This document shows, piece after piece, positions 1 to 9,771 of a stretch of DNA of 64,000 nt. Location of the stretch: NCBI GenBank assembly GCA_900467185.1, contig UBPA01000003.1, positions 372,001-436,000 on the forward strand. The letters are read 5' to 3'. Within the stretch, counting starts at the first letter, position 1; every line of letters starts with the position of its first letter. The stretch comes from Hyphomicrobiales bacterium. Its GTDB lineage: Bacteria; Pseudomonadota; Alphaproteobacteria; Rhizobiales; Rhizobiaceae. The translations under genes and the position numbers were made by a program. The notes beneath the pieces were generated by a model, which saw only the letters and a program-made list of their open reading frames with translations, was not told the origin of the DNA and made no database searches.

Positions 1-713
1 TGACGGCGGAGGGCGAGGTCTTCTTTCACGCCGCCGAGCGGATGGAGACGGAGATGCTGGCGGCGCAGGCGCATGTCGGCCGGGTCGATACCGCCGTTGC
101 CGGCACGGTGCGGATCGGCGCGCCGGACGGTTTCGGCGTCTCCTTCCTCGCGCCGCGCCTCGGGCGGCTGACGGCGCGTTTTCCGGCCTTGCGCATCCAG
201 CTCGTGCCGGTGCCGCGCTCCTTCTCGCTGTCACAGCGAGAGGCGGATATCGCTATCACGCTCGAGCGTCCCGAGCAGGGACGTCTCGTCTCGTCCAAGC
301 TGACCGATTACACGCTCGGCATCTACGCGTCCGACGCCTACCTGCAGGAGAACGGCACGCCCGACAGCATCGAGGCGCTGAAGCGACATCGGCGGATCGG
401 CTATGTCGAGGATCTTCTCTGGACGGCCTCGCTCGATTTCACCGGCGAAGTGATGCGCAACTGGGATGCGGGCTTCGAGATTTCGAGTGCCACGGGGCAG
501 ACGGAGGCCGTGCGGTCCGGCGCCGGCATCGGCATCCTGCACAACTACATCGCGCGCCAGCATGGAGAACTCTGCCGCATCCTGCCCGAGGCGACGATCC
601 GGCGGGCCTACTGGACGACCTATCACGAGAGTGCGCGGGACCTGCTGCGCGTGCGGACGGTGGCCGATTTCCTGCAGGAGCTCGTCGCTGCGGAGCATGC
701 GATCTTCGTCTGA
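1..713 (+). CDS. LysR-family transcriptional regulator, C-terminal part (5' end outside window)
   Basis: The reading frame is already open at the left edge (first full codon at base 3), so the DNA-binding helix-turn-helix is missing from view. What remains is the dimerisation helix (VFFHAAERMETEM) followed by a periplasmic-binding-like effector domain of about 220 residues that opens with GTVRIGAPDGFGVSFLAPRL, as in LysR proteins. It ends tail-to-tail with hutF. Its target is unknown; control of the neighbouring hut genes is possible but is not shown by the sequence. Confidence 0.85.
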   Translation, partial: TAEGEVFFHAAERMETEMLAAQAHVGRVDTAVAGTVRIGAPDGFGVSFLAPRLGRLTARFPALRIQLVPVPRSFSLSQREADIAITLERPEQGRLVSSKLTDYTLGIYASDAYLQENGTPDSIEALKRHRRIGYVEDLLWTASLDFTGEVMRNWDAGFEISSATGQTEAVRSGAGIGILHNYIARQHGELCRILPEATIRRAYWTTYHESARDLLRVRTVADFLQELVAAEHAIFV

Positions 714-761
714 GCGATCCGGCATCAGCGGATCATGCGGTGCGTCGCGCCTTCGGGCATC

Positions 762-796
762 CTGGCAATTCCGGCCTTGCCGGCCGGAATTGCCAG
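762..796. terminator. Perfect 15-bp hairpin between convergent lysR and hutF
   Basis: CTGGCAATTCCGGCC (762-776) is exactly complementary to 782-796 across a 5-base loop. It lies 48 bases after the lysR stop. No T-run follows on either strand, so it may act as a bidirectional 3' end or transcript-protecting structure rather than a classical terminator. The rest of 714-1011 shows nothing else I can support. Confidence 0.45.
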
Positions 797-1011
797 ACGA
801 ACTGCGCACATCATGCACGTCATCCAACATTGTTTTCGAGCTGCGCGTCATGCGCCTCGGTTCTGCATCGAACATGGTAACCATAGCGGCGGAAACGTAA
901 ACGGGATCTTAATCGGACCACCGTCCGGCATGCTGCGCCGCGTTAAAGGTTAATACCCGGTGAACGCGAGGATGTGACTTATGGGGGGATGAGCCACGGA
1001 TGTCATGCGCC

Positions 1012-2412
1012 TCATGCCGAAAGTTCGCTCATCACACGCCGGAAACGATCCGAGATCCGGTCACGCGCGTGATGGCGCCCTGACGTCACCTGCCGCTTGC
1101 CGGCGACCCAGACGCTGTCGGGCCGGGTGCCGTTGGCAAACAGCCAGCCATCGAGCACGGCATCGTGCCGCGCGCCGCTGTCGGGCGCGGACAGCGACAC
1201 GACATCGGCCGGAGCACCCGCAACCAGACCGAGCGGAGAGGTAGTGCCAAGCGCGACGGCCCCGCCGGCCCCCGCAGCATCGAACAGGGCCCGTCCGGTC
1301 GATTGCCCGGCCGATGCCATGACGTTGCGCGACCGGTGCAGCAGGCGCTGGGAGTATTCGAGCTGGCGCAGCTCGTCGGGCAGGCCGATGAGGATGTTGC
1401 TGTCCGAGCCGATGCCGAAGCGTCCGCCGGCCGCGCCGAAGACCGTGGCGTTGAAGGTGCCGTCGCCAAGATTGGCCTCGGTGATCGGGCAGAGCCCGGC
1501 AATGGCGCCGCTCTTCGCCATGCGCACCGTCTCGTCCTCGGTCATGTGCGTCGCATGGATGAGGCACCAGCGCGCATCGAGACCGACATGGTCGAGAAGC
1601 CATTCGACCGGGCGAGCGCCGGACCAGGCGAGGCAGTCCTCGACCTCCTTCACCTGCTCGGCAACGTGAATATGGATCGGCCCCTCCCCGGCCATCGCGA
1701 CCACAGCGGCGATCTCCTGCGGCGTTGCCGCCCGCAGGCTGTGCGGGGCGACACCGACGCGGGACGCCGGCAAGCCGTCCACGGCCGCGCGGCACCCTTC
1801 GAGCAGGCGGGCGAAGCTGTCCGGCGTATTGATGAAACGCCGCTGGCCATCGCTCGGCGCGGCTCCCCCGAAGGTGGAATGGGCATAGAACACCGGCAGA
1901 AGCGTCAGGCCGATCCCGGTTTCGGATGCGGCAGCGGCGATGCGGACGGCCATTTCAGCGATATCGGCATAGGGTCCGCCGTCGATCGCGTGGTGCAGAT
2001 AGTGAAACTCGCCGACGCGGGAAAATCCCTGTTCGAGCATTTCCATGTAAAGCTGGGCCGCGACCGCCTCGACCTGCTCGGGCGTCATCGTCAGGGCGAA
2101 GCGATACATGACGGTGCGCCAGCTCCAGAAGCTGTCGGCACCGGGGCCGCGCACTTCGGCAAGCCCCGCCATGCCGCGCTGGAAGGCGTGGCTGTGGAGG
2201 TTCGGCATGCCGGGAACGAGCACGGCATGACGTTCCTCGCCGGCCCGAGGCTGCGCATCGGCCTCGACGGATGCGATGCGACCGTCGGCAAGCGAGATCC
2301 GGATATTGTCGTGCCAGCCGTCCGGCAGGAGCGCCGATGCCGCGAAGATCGTGTCCGTCTTTCCGCTCGCCTGCGCCGCCGTTGCCTGTCCCGTCCCTGC
2401 CTGGCTTTCCAT
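1012..2412 (-). CDS. hutF: Formimidoylglutamate deiminase
   Basis: This 466-residue amidohydrolase converts N-formimino-L-glutamate to N-formyl-L-glutamate and ammonia, the fourth step of the five-step histidine pathway. The metal-binding HxH lies at residues 73-75 (NLHSHAFQRG); later ligand regions are HVAEQ, HATHM and GSDSN. I chose ATG 2412 because it has a GGGAG ribosome site and gives the usual family length. The open frame continues to 2598, but that start would run through the hutI promoter and coding start. It is transcribed divergently from hutI. Together with hutG it defines the formylglutamate branch rather than direct formiminoglutamase cleavage. Confidence 0.93.
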   Translation of the reverse strand: MESQAGTGQATAAQASGKTDTIFAASALLPDGWHDNIRISLADGRIASVEADAQPRAGEERHAVLVPGMPNLHSHAFQRGMAGLAEVRGPGADSFWSWRTVMYRFALTMTPEQVEAVAAQLYMEMLEQGFSRVGEFHYLHHAIDGGPYADIAEMAVRIAAAASETGIGLTLLPVFYAHSTFGGAAPSDGQRRFINTPDSFARLLEGCRAAVDGLPASRVGVAPHSLRAATPQEIAAVVAMAGEGPIHIHVAEQVKEVEDCLAWSGARPVEWLLDHVGLDARWCLIHATHMTEDETVRMAKSGAIAGLCPITEANLGDGTFNATVFGAAGGRFGIGSDSNILIGLPDELRQLEYSQRLLHRSRNVMASAGQSTGRALFDAAGAGGAVALGTTSPLGLVAGAPADVVSLSAPDSGARHDAVLDGWLFANGTRPDSVWVAGKRQVTSGRHHARDRISDRFRRVMSELSA

Positions 2413-2458
2413 CGTCCTGCTCCCGTTTCCCGGCCGCGCCGCAGCTTCAGAATGAGGC

Positions 2459-2486
2459 TTGCGCTCCGTCTCCATTTGTATATACA
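2459..2486 (+). promoter_or_regulatory. hutI promoter with HutC-like operator
   Basis: TGTATATACA at 2477-2486 is a perfect 10-bp palindrome matching the core recognised by GntR-family HutC repressors. It overlaps the -10 (TATACA, 2481-2486) of a candidate promoter whose -35 is TTGCGC at 2459-2464 with a 16-base spacer. It lies 33 bases before hutI and 65 bases before hutF, so one site could repress both arms. The urocanate-responsive role is known for HutC elsewhere; here it is inferred. No hutC gene lies in the window. Confidence 0.6.
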
Positions 2487-2518
2487 TAATGACGAGCGAA
2501 GGAAAGGCGGGAAAAGCG

Positions 2519-3769
2519 ATGTCTTCCATGAAGTCCCCATCGGCAGCGTCGGGCGCCTCGGCCTGCGACACGCTTTGGCACAACGCCCGGCTCGCCACGC
2601 TCGATCCCGCCTTGCCGGACCTCGGTCTCGTCGAACAGGGTGCGATCGCCGTATCGGATGGCCGGATCGTCTATGCCGGGCCGGAAGCGGACCTTCCCTT
2701 TCCGCGCGAGGCTGCCGGACGTGTGGTCGATTGCGGCCGGCGGCTGATCACGCCGGGCCTGATCGATTGCCACACGCACCTCGTCCATGCCGGCGACCGC
2801 GCGAACGAATTCGAGATGCGGCTGGCCGGCGCGACCTACGAAGAGGTCGCGCGTGCCGGCGGCGGTATCGTATCCTCCGTGCGGTCTCTGCGGGAGGCGC
2901 GCGAAGAGGATCTGGTCGCCCAGTCCCTGCCCCGGCTCGACGCGCTGATGGCCGAGGGCGTGACGACCGTGGAGATCAAGTCCGGCTATGGGCTCGACCT
3001 TCTCCACGAGCGCAAGACGCTGCGCGCGGCACGCCGGCTCGGCGAACTGCGCGACGTCACCGTGCGCACGACCTTTCTCGGCGCCCATGCGCTGCCGCCG
3101 GAGTTCAAGGGCGACAGCACGGGCTATATCGCCAAGGTGGCCGACGAGATGCTCCCCGCGCTTGCCGCGGAAGGCCTTGCGGACGCGGTGGACGGGTTCT
3201 GCGAGGGGATCGCTTTTTCGCCCATCGAGATGCGGCGCGTGTTCGATGCGGCGAAAGCCCATGGACTGCCGGTGAAGCTGCATGCGGACCAGCTCTCCAA
3301 CCTGCATGGTGCGGCCCTTGCCGCAGAATATGGCGCACTGTCGGCTGATCATCTGGAATATACCGATGCGGCCGGTGCGCAGGCAATGGCGGCGAGCGGC
3401 ACCGTCGCCGTCATCCTTCCCGGCGCCTTCTACTTCATCCGCGAAACGAAGAAGCCGCCGATCGACCTTTTCCGGCAGGCCGGCGTCGCCATGGCGATCG
3501 CCACCGACAACAATCCGGGCACATCGCCGCTGACCTCTCTGCTCCTCACCATGAACATGGCCGCGACCCTGTTCGGCATGACCGTGACCGAGTGCCTTGC
3601 CGGTGTGACGCGGGAGGCCGCCCGCGCGCTCGGCCTCGTCGACGAGGTAGGAACGCTGCAGGCCGGCAAGCGGGCCGATCTCGCCATCTGGTCGGTGGCC
3701 CGCCCCGCCGAACTCGTCTACCGCATGGGGTTCAACCCGCTCCATGCCCGCATTTACAACGGACACTGA
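2519..3769 (+). CDS. hutI: Imidazolonepropionase
   Basis: This 416-residue amidohydrolase opens the imidazolone ring of 4-imidazolone-5-propanoate to give N-formimino-L-glutamate, the third step of histidine breakdown. It shows the metal-binding HTH at residues 85-87 in [14 protein letters not shown], a middle HADQ, and the late aspartate in ATDNNPG. ATG 2519 follows AAGGCGGG. An ATG at 2489 in the same frame is possible but would sit almost on the transcription start. It is the first gene of the rightward operon hutI-hutH-hutG-hutU-hutD, with a 40-base gap to hutH. Confidence 0.95.
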   Translation: MSSMKSPSAASGASACDTLWHNARLATLDPALPDLGLVEQGAIAVSDGRIVYAGPEADLPFPREAAGRVVDCGRRLITPGLIDCHTHLVHAGDRANEFEMRLAGATYEEVARAGGGIVSSVRSLREAREEDLVAQSLPRLDALMAEGVTTVEIKSGYGLDLLHERKTLRAARRLGELRDVTVRTTFLGAHALPPEFKGDSTGYIAKVADEMLPALAAEGLADAVDGFCEGIAFSPIEMRRVFDAAKAHGLPVKLHADQLSNLHGAALAAEYGALSADHLEYTDAAGAQAMAASGTVAVILPGAFYFIRETKKPPIDLFRQAGVAMAIATDNNPGTSPLTSLLLTMNMAATLFGMTVTECLAGVTREAARALGLVDEVGTLQAGKRADLAIWSVARPAELVYRMGFNPLHARIYNGH

Positions 3770-3809
3770 TGGCGCGGACAAAGCCCCGCCAGACCTTTAG
3801 GACTTCGCC

Positions 3810-5345
3810 ATGACGCTTGTTCTGCAGCCGGGCTCCGTGCCCCTTTCCACCCTCGAAACGCTCTACTGGACCGGCGAGCCCGCCCGGCTCGATCCGTCCT
3901 TCGATGCCGGCATCGAGAAGGCTGCGGCGCGCATCGCCGAGATCGCCGGCGGCAACGCTCCGGTCTACGGCATCAACACCGGCTTCGGGAAACTGGCAAG
4001 CATCCGCATCGATGCCGCCGATGTCGCGACGCTCCAGCGCAACCTCATCCTGTCGCATTGCTGCGGCGTCGGCGAACCGCTGGCCGACAACATCGTTCGG
4101 CTGATCATGGCGCTGAAGCTCGTCTCGCTCGGTCGCGGCGCCTCCGGCGTGCGGCTGGAACTCGTGCGGCTGATCGAGGCCATGCTGGAAAAGGGCGTCA
4201 TTCCGGTCATTCCCGAAAAAGGCTCCGTCGGCGCATCCGGCGACCTCGCGCCGCTCGCCCATATGGCGGCGGTGATGATGGGCGAAGGCGAGGCGTTTTT
4301 CGAGGGCGCACGGCTCGACGGGCGCACCGCGCTGGAGCGGGCAGGTCTCGCCCCCGTCATTCTCGCGGCCAAGGAAGGGCTGGCGCTGATCAACGGCACG
4401 CAGGTTTCGACCGCACTGGCGCTGGCCGGCCTCTTCCGCGCGCATCGCGCCGCGCAAGCCGCGCTGGTGACCGGCGCGCTCTCGACCGATGCGGCCATGG
4501 GCTCCTCCGCCCCGTTCCATCCCGATATCCACACCCTGCGCGGCCATCGGGGCCAGATCGATGCGGCGGCCGCCCTTCGTGGGCTGCTTGCGGGCTCGGT
4601 GATCCGCGAAAGCCATATCGAGGGCGACGAGCGGGTGCAGGACCCCTATTGCATCCGCTGCCAGCCGCAGGTGGACGGCGCCTGCCTCGACCTGTTGCGC
4701 TCCGTCGCCCGCACGCTGGAGATCGAGGCCAATGCGGTGACGGACAATCCGCTGGTGCTTTCCGACAATTCCGTCGTCTCCGGCGGCAACTTCCATGCCG
4801 AGCCCGTGGCATTTGCCGCCGACCAGATCGCGCTGGCGGTCTGCGAGATCGGGGCCATCGCCCAGCGGCGCATCGCGCTTCTGGTCGATCCCGCCCTCTC
4901 CTACGGTCTGCCGGCCTTCCTCGCGAAAACGCCGGGGCTGAACTCCGGGCTGATGATCGCCGAGGTGACGTCGGCCGCGCTGATGAGCGAGAACAAGCAG
5001 ATGTCGCACCCGGCCTCGGTCGATTCGACGCCCACCTCCGCCAATCAGGAAGACCACGTCTCCATGGCCTGCCACGGTGCGCGGCGGCTCCTGCAGATGA
5101 CCGAAAACCTCTTCTCCATCATCGGCATCGAGGCGCTGACGGCGGCGCAGGGCATCGATTTCCGCGCGCCGCTGGTGTCGAGCCCGGAGCTGTCCAACGT
5201 TATCGCGACCATCCGCACCGTCGTGGCGACGCTCGAAACCGACCGCTATATGGCGACCGACCTCAAGGCCGCGCGCGACATCGTCGCCGATGGCCGGCTG
5301 ACCGCAGCGGTTGCCCCCGGCATCCTGCCGGTTCTGGAGGTCTGA
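3810..5345 (+). CDS. hutH: Histidine ammonia-lyase
   Basis: This 511-residue enzyme deaminates L-histidine to urocanate, the first step of the pathway. The Ala-Ser-Gly triplet that cyclises to the electrophilic MIO cofactor is at residues 142-144 ([12 protein letters not shown]), the same numbering as the Pseudomonas putida enzyme. Tyr53 in VYGINTGFG is also conserved. It is full length and has one base between its stop and the next start. Confidence 0.96.
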   Translation: MTLVLQPGSVPLSTLETLYWTGEPARLDPSFDAGIEKAAARIAEIAGGNAPVYGINTGFGKLASIRIDAADVATLQRNLILSHCCGVGEPLADNIVRLIMALKLVSLGRGASGVRLELVRLIEAMLEKGVIPVIPEKGSVGASGDLAPLAHMAAVMMGEGEAFFEGARLDGRTALERAGLAPVILAAKEGLALINGTQVSTALALAGLFRAHRAAQAALVTGALSTDAAMGSSAPFHPDIHTLRGHRGQIDAAAALRGLLAGSVIRESHIEGDERVQDPYCIRCQPQVDGACLDLLRSVARTLEIEANAVTDNPLVLSDNSVVSGGNFHAEPVAFAADQIALAVCEIGAIAQRRIALLVDPALSYGLPAFLAKTPGLNSGLMIAEVTSAALMSENKQMSHPASVDSTPTSANQEDHVSMACHGARRLLQMTENLFSIIGIEALTAAQGIDFRAPLVSSPELSNVIATIRTVVATLETDRYMATDLKAARDIVADGRLTAAVAPGILPVLEV

Positions 5346-5346
5346 C

Positions 5347-6150
5347 ATGGCCGTTTTCGAGATCACACGGGGCAACTCGCCGGTCATCCTCGCCTTTCCG
5401 CACACGGGAACCGATGTCCCAGCCGAGATCGCCGAGCGGTTGAACGACAATGGTCGTATCCTTGCCGACACGGACTGGCATATCCACACACTCTATGACG
5501 GGCTGCTGGCCGATGCGACCACCGTGCGCGCCACCTTCCACCGCTACGTGATCGACGCCAACCGCGATCCGGAGGGCGGCAGCCTTTATCCGGGGCAGAA
5601 CACCACCGGGCTGGTGCCGGAGACCGATTTCGACGGCGCGCCGATCTGGAGGCAAGGTGCTGCGCCAACGGCCAAGGACATTTCGGCACGTCTGCAGGCC
5701 TTCCACCAGCCCTATCATGCCGCGCTTGCCGCCGAGATCGCACGGGTGAAGGCGCTGCATGGCGTGGCCATTCTGTACGATTGCCACTCGATCCGCTCGC
5801 ACATTCCGTTCCTGTTCGAGGGCAAGCTGCCGGACTTCAACATCGGCACGGACAATGGCCGGACCTGCGCGCCCGAGATCGAGGCGGCGGCCGTGACGGT
5901 CACCGCCTCAGCCGCCGGCTATGACAGCGTGCTCAACGGCCGCTTCAAGGGCGGGTGGACCACGCGACATTACGGCCAGCAGAATGAGGGCGTGCACGCC
6001 ATCCAGATGGAGTTGGCGCAATCCACGCATCTGGCGACCGAAGCGCCGCCCTTTGCCTATGATCCTGCCAAGGCCGAGCCGCTTCGCCACCATCTCAAGG
6101 ACATTCTGGAGCGCATCGCGACGATCGCGCCCACGCTCGCACACTCATAA
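5347..6150 (+). CDS. hutG: N-formylglutamate deformylase (amidohydrolase)
   Basis: This 267-residue protein of the N-formylglutamate amidohydrolase family hydrolyses N-formylglutamate to glutamate and formate, the last hut step. The start ATG 5347 lies one base after the hutH stop, implying translational coupling. Typical features are PHTGTDVP near residue 17, DANRDP in the first third and LYDCHSIRS in the middle. Its presence with hutF matches the five-enzyme route known from Pseudomonas and rhizobia. In some annotations the name HutG is used for formimidoylglutamase; the sequence here is the deformylase type. Confidence 0.92.
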   Translation: MAVFEITRGNSPVILAFPHTGTDVPAEIAERLNDNGRILADTDWHIHTLYDGLLADATTVRATFHRYVIDANRDPEGGSLYPGQNTTGLVPETDFDGAPIWRQGAAPTAKDISARLQAFHQPYHAALAAEIARVKALHGVAILYDCHSIRSHIPFLFEGKLPDFNIGTDNGRTCAPEIEAAAVTVTASAAGYDSVLNGRFKGGWTTRHYGQQNEGVHAIQMELAQSTHLATEAPPFAYDPAKAEPLRHHLKDILERIATIAPTLAHS

Positions 6151-6162
6151 AAGGGGAAACCG

Positions 6163-7836
6163 ATGACCAACCCGCGCCACAATATTCGCGACGTCCGCGC
6201 TGCCCGCGGCACCGAGCTGACCGCGAAATCCTGGATGACCGAAGCGCCGCTGCGCATGCTGATGAACAATCTCGACCCGGAGGTCGCCGAGAACCCGCAC
6301 GAGCTCGTGGTCTATGGCGGCATCGGCCGGGCGGCGCGCACCTGGGCGGATTTCGACAAGATCGTCGCCTCGCTGCGCGATCTCGAGGAAGACGAGACGC
6401 TGATGGTGCAGTCCGGCAAGCCGGTCGGCATCTTCCGCACCCACAAGGATGCGCCGCGCGTGCTCATCGCCAACTCCAACCTCGTTCCGCATTGGGCGAC
6501 GTGGGATCACTTCAACGAGCTCGATAAGAAGGGCCTGGCCATGTACGGCCAGATGACCGCGGGCTCGTGGATCTATATCGGCAGCCAGGGCATCGTGCAG
6601 GGCACCTACGAGACCTTCGTGGAAGCCGGGCGCCAGCATTACGACGGCAACCTCACCGGCCGCTGGGTGCTGACCGGCGGACTGGGTGGCATGGGCGGCG
6701 CGCAGCCGCTGGCCGCCGTCATGGCTGGCGCCTGCTGCCTTGCGGTCGAGTGCAACCCGGACAGCATCGATTTCCGCATCCGCACCCGCTATGTCGATGC
6801 GCGTGCGGAAACGCTGGACGAGGCGATGGAGATGATCGAGCGCTGGACGGCCGCCGGCGAGGCGAAGTCCGTCGGCCTGCTCGGCAATGCCGCCGACATC
6901 TTCCCCGAAATGGTCCGCCGCGGCATCCGGCCGGACATGGTGACCGACCAGACGTCGGCGCACGACCCGATCAACGGCTACCTGCCGAAGGGCTGGACCA
7001 TGGCCGAATGGCGCCAGAAGCGCGAGAGCGACCCGAAAGCCGTGGAAAAGGCCGCCCGCGCCTCGATGCGCGATCATGTGGAGGCCATGCTCGCCTTCCA
7101 GCAGGCCGGCATTCCCACCTTCGACTATGGCAACAATATCCGTCAGGTCGCCAAGGACGAGGGGCTGGAGAACGCCTTCGACTTTCCTGGCTTTGTGCCG
7201 GCCTATATCCGCCCGCTGTTCTGCCGCGGCATCGGCCCCTTCCGTTGGGCGGCGCTCTCCGGCGATCCGGAGGACATCCGCAAGACCGACGCGAAGGTGA
7301 AGGAACTGCTGCCGGACAACAAGCACCTGCACAACTGGCTGGACATGGCTGCCGAACGCATCGCCTTCCAGGGCCTGCCGGCGCGCATCTGCTGGGTGGG
7401 CCTGGGCGATCGCCACCGGCTGGGCCTTGCCTTCAACGAGATGGTGCGCACCGGCGAACTCGCAGCACCGATCGTGATCGGCCGCGACCATCTCGACAGC
7501 GGCTCCGTCGCCTCGCCCAACCGCGAGACCGAAGCCATGAAGGACGGCTCCGACGCCGTGTCGGACTGGCCGCTGCTCAACGCGCTGCTCAACACCGCCT
7601 CGGGCGCGACCTGGGTATCGCTGCATCACGGCGGCGGCGTCGGCATGGGCTTCTCGCAGCATTCGGGCGTCGTCATCTGCTGCGACGGCTCCGAGGATGC
7701 CGACCGCCGCATCGAACGCGTGTTGTGGAACGATCCGGCCACCGGCGTCATGCGCCATGCGGATGCCGGCTACGACATCGCGCTCGATTGCGCCCGCGAC
7801 AAGGGCCTGCGCCTGCCGGGTATTCTCGGCAACTGA
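6163..7836 (+). CDS. hutU: Urocanate hydratase
   Basis: This 557-residue NAD+-dependent enzyme hydrates urocanate to imidazolonepropionate, the second step. It carries the glycine-rich NAD-binding stretch [10 protein letters not shown] around residue 173 and a Cys at residue 410 in [10 protein letters not shown], equivalent to the essential Cys410 of the P. putida enzyme. The start follows AAAAGGGGAAACCG, a strong ribosome site, 12 bases after hutG. Length and ends are normal for the family. Confidence 0.96.
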   Translation: MTNPRHNIRDVRAARGTELTAKSWMTEAPLRMLMNNLDPEVAENPHELVVYGGIGRAARTWADFDKIVASLRDLEEDETLMVQSGKPVGIFRTHKDAPRVLIANSNLVPHWATWDHFNELDKKGLAMYGQMTAGSWIYIGSQGIVQGTYETFVEAGRQHYDGNLTGRWVLTGGLGGMGGAQPLAAVMAGACCLAVECNPDSIDFRIRTRYVDARAETLDEAMEMIERWTAAGEAKSVGLLGNAADIFPEMVRRGIRPDMVTDQTSAHDPINGYLPKGWTMAEWRQKRESDPKAVEKAARASMRDHVEAMLAFQQAGIPTFDYGNNIRQVAKDEGLENAFDFPGFVPAYIRPLFCRGIGPFRWAALSGDPEDIRKTDAKVKELLPDNKHLHNWLDMAAERIAFQGLPARICWVGLGDRHRLGLAFNEMVRTGELAAPIVIGRDHLDSGSVASPNRETEAMKDGSDAVSDWPLLNALLNTASGATWVSLHHGGGVGMGFSQHSGVVICCDGSEDADRRIERVLWNDPATGVMRHADAGYDIALDCARDKGLRLPGILGN

Positions 7837-7898
7837 CTGCGCGACGGCGGGCGTTCACGCCTGCCGCAGCTCTCGGTTCTTTCTTTCGGAGATACCCC

Positions 7899-8453
7899 AT
7901 GACGGTCCTTCGTAACAGCGACCACCGCCGCATGCCCTGGAAGAACGGCGGCGGCGAGACGGTGGAGATCGCCGTCTTTCCGGCGGATGCTTCCATGGAG
8001 ACGTTCGGCTGGCGGATCAGCATGGCCTCGGTCAAGACGAACGGCCCGTTCTCCGTCTTTCCGGGCGTGGACCGGACGCTGTCGATCCTCGACGGTCACG
8101 GCATGGTGCTCGACATATCAGGCAGAACGCCGGTGACGCTGACGGCGGGCGACGCGCCTCATGCGTTTCCTGCCGATGCCGCGACGGAGGCGACGCTGGT
8201 CGATGGCGCGATCACCGATCTCAACGTCATGACCCGCCGCGGGGCCTTCGTGCATGCGGTCGAGCGGCGCGTGATCGACGGGACGACGGAGGTGAAGCGG
8301 CAGGGCGGGACGCAGATGCTGCTGTCGCTCGGGGAGGTCAGCGTAGGCCCGGTGCGGCTCGGTCGTCTCGACGCGATGCTGCTCGATGGCGACGTCGCTC
8401 TTACGGCCGACGAACCGGTGACCGTCTATCTCATCCGGATCGATGCAGTTTAA
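7899..8453 (+). CDS. hutD: HutD-family cupin protein
   Basis: This 184-residue HutD/Ves protein begins with LRNSDHRRMPWKNGGGETVEI, the family signature. HutD is a cupin-fold protein thought to limit hut operon activity, perhaps by binding formylglutamate; its chemistry is not settled. ATG 7899 follows GGAG. The gene is last in the rightward hut operon, 62 bases after hutU, and a weak hairpin lies in that gap around 7844-7866. Confidence 0.9.
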   Translation: MTVLRNSDHRRMPWKNGGGETVEIAVFPADASMETFGWRISMASVKTNGPFSVFPGVDRTLSILDGHGMVLDISGRTPVTLTAGDAPHAFPADAATEATLVDGAITDLNVMTRRGAFVHAVERRVIDGTTEVKRQGGTQMLLSLGEVSVGPVRLGRLDAMLLDGDVALTADEPVTVYLIRIDAV

Positions 8454-8492
8454 CCGCCAGCCCCCGCGCCCTTCCGGCTTTGAGCGCTAAGC

Positions 8493-9677
8493 TTAGAGCG
8501 TCGGGTTTTCGAGGTCTGCGCTCGCGCCTTTCGCGGCGATGAAACGGTCCATGGCGGCAAAGGAGAAGGCGCCGATCGGCAGGCGCGTGCCGCCGTCGAG
8601 GGCGAGGTCGGCCAGGATTTCGCCGACGACGCTCGTAAACTTGAAGCCGTGGCCGGAACAGGGGGAGGCAACGACGATGCGCGGGTCGGACGGCAGGAGG
8701 TCGATCAGGAAATCCTCGCTCGGCAGCATGGTGTAACGGCAGGTCGTCGCACGCACCCGCATGCCGGCCGCCGTCGGCAGGCGGTGGCGGACGAAGGCAT
8801 CGAGCAGATCCGTATCGCGCGCGTTGACCGGCGGATTGGGCGCATGCGGGTCGATCGGCTCCATGAAATGCGCGTGGCGCCCGACCTTGATGCCATCGAC
8901 GCCGATGGCCGGGAAACCGAAATACGACCCCTCGTCGCCCTCGTCGCGGATGAACGCCGGCATGCGCTGCGGGGTGGCGATGAAGCCATCCGTCGGCTGG
9001 TACCACGCCACCACCTGCTTGATGGGCACGGCCGTGCCGGCGAGATCCGGCACGAGGTCCGAGATCCAGGAGCCGGTGGCGACGATGACCTTGCCGGCGC
9101 TATAGCGGCCGGTGGCGGTTTCGATCGAGATGCCATCGGCCTCGGGGTTGATCGCGGTGACCTTCTCCCCGAAATGCAGGGCCGCGCCATCGGTCGCGGC
9201 CATCTTCACATAGCCCATGACGGCCGCTTCGGGCCGGAGATAGCCGCCCTGCGGATCGAGCACGGCGATCTCGTCGTCATCGATGGCGAAGGCGGGATGG
9301 CGCAGGCGCAGGGCCCTCGCGTCGATCGTCTCCGACGCCAGCCCGTGCATCTCGCTGCTCTTGCGGGTGCCGCTGACGATCTTGCTGTCGGGCCGGCCGA
9401 TCTGCAGCACGCCGGTGATGGTGAGAATATCCTCGCGCAGCCGGCTTTCCATCGCCCGCCAGTTGGCATAGGCGCGCTGCAGCAGCGGCACGTAGGACGG
9501 ATCCTCGAAATAGCCGAGGCGGATGAGGCGGCTGTCGCCATGGGAGGAGCCGAGCCCGTGAGCGGGATAATGGGCATCGAAGCCGACGACCGACACGCCA
9601 CGGGCGGCCAGATGCGCCGCCGCCGCGCTGCCCATGGCACCGAGACCGAGGATGGCAACATCGAAGCGGGCGGTCAT
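8493..9677 (-). CDS. solA: Monomeric sarcosine / N-methyl-L-tryptophan oxidase family flavoprotein
   Basis: This 394-residue FAD amine oxidase has the N-terminal dinucleotide motif GLGAMGSA (residues 11-18) and Cys313 in CRYTMLPSEDFLID. That Cys occupies the place of the cysteine that binds FAD covalently in monomeric sarcosine oxidase and N-methyltryptophan oxidase. It would demethylate an N-methyl amino acid to give formaldehyde and hydrogen peroxide. The exact substrate cannot be told from sequence. It is convergent with hutD and probably not part of the hut operon, though both feed amino-acid catabolism. Confidence 0.85.
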   Translation of the reverse strand: MTARFDVAILGLGAMGSAAAAHLAARGVSVVGFDAHYPAHGLGSSHGDSRLIRLGYFEDPSYVPLLQRAYANWRAMESRLREDILTITGVLQIGRPDSKIVSGTRKSSEMHGLASETIDARALRLRHPAFAIDDDEIAVLDPQGGYLRPEAAVMGYVKMAATDGAALHFGEKVTAINPEADGISIETATGRYSAGKVIVATGSWISDLVPDLAGTAVPIKQVVAWYQPTDGFIATPQRMPAFIRDEGDEGSYFGFPAIGVDGIKVGRHAHFMEPIDPHAPNPPVNARDTDLLDAFVRHRLPTAAGMRVRATTCRYTMLPSEDFLIDLLPSDPRIVVASPCSGHGFKFTSVVGEILADLALDGGTRLPIGAFSFAAMDRFIAAKGASADLENPTL

Positions 9678-9771
9678 GGGGCATCCTTCTTAAGGTCGAG
9701 GCCGTCTCCGGCGCCTGCAGTCGGGATAAACCATATCCTGCCGCGCCGCGCGAGAGAGAAATGGCCGGCGC

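Noticed and set aside
2413-2598. Longer hutF start at 2598
   Set aside because: It would place 62 extra residues across the hutI promoter and start; no ribosome site and not family-like.
1165-3348. Rightward open frame of 727 codons across hutF and hutI
   Set aside because: It runs antisense to hutF and out of frame with hutI, both certain genes.
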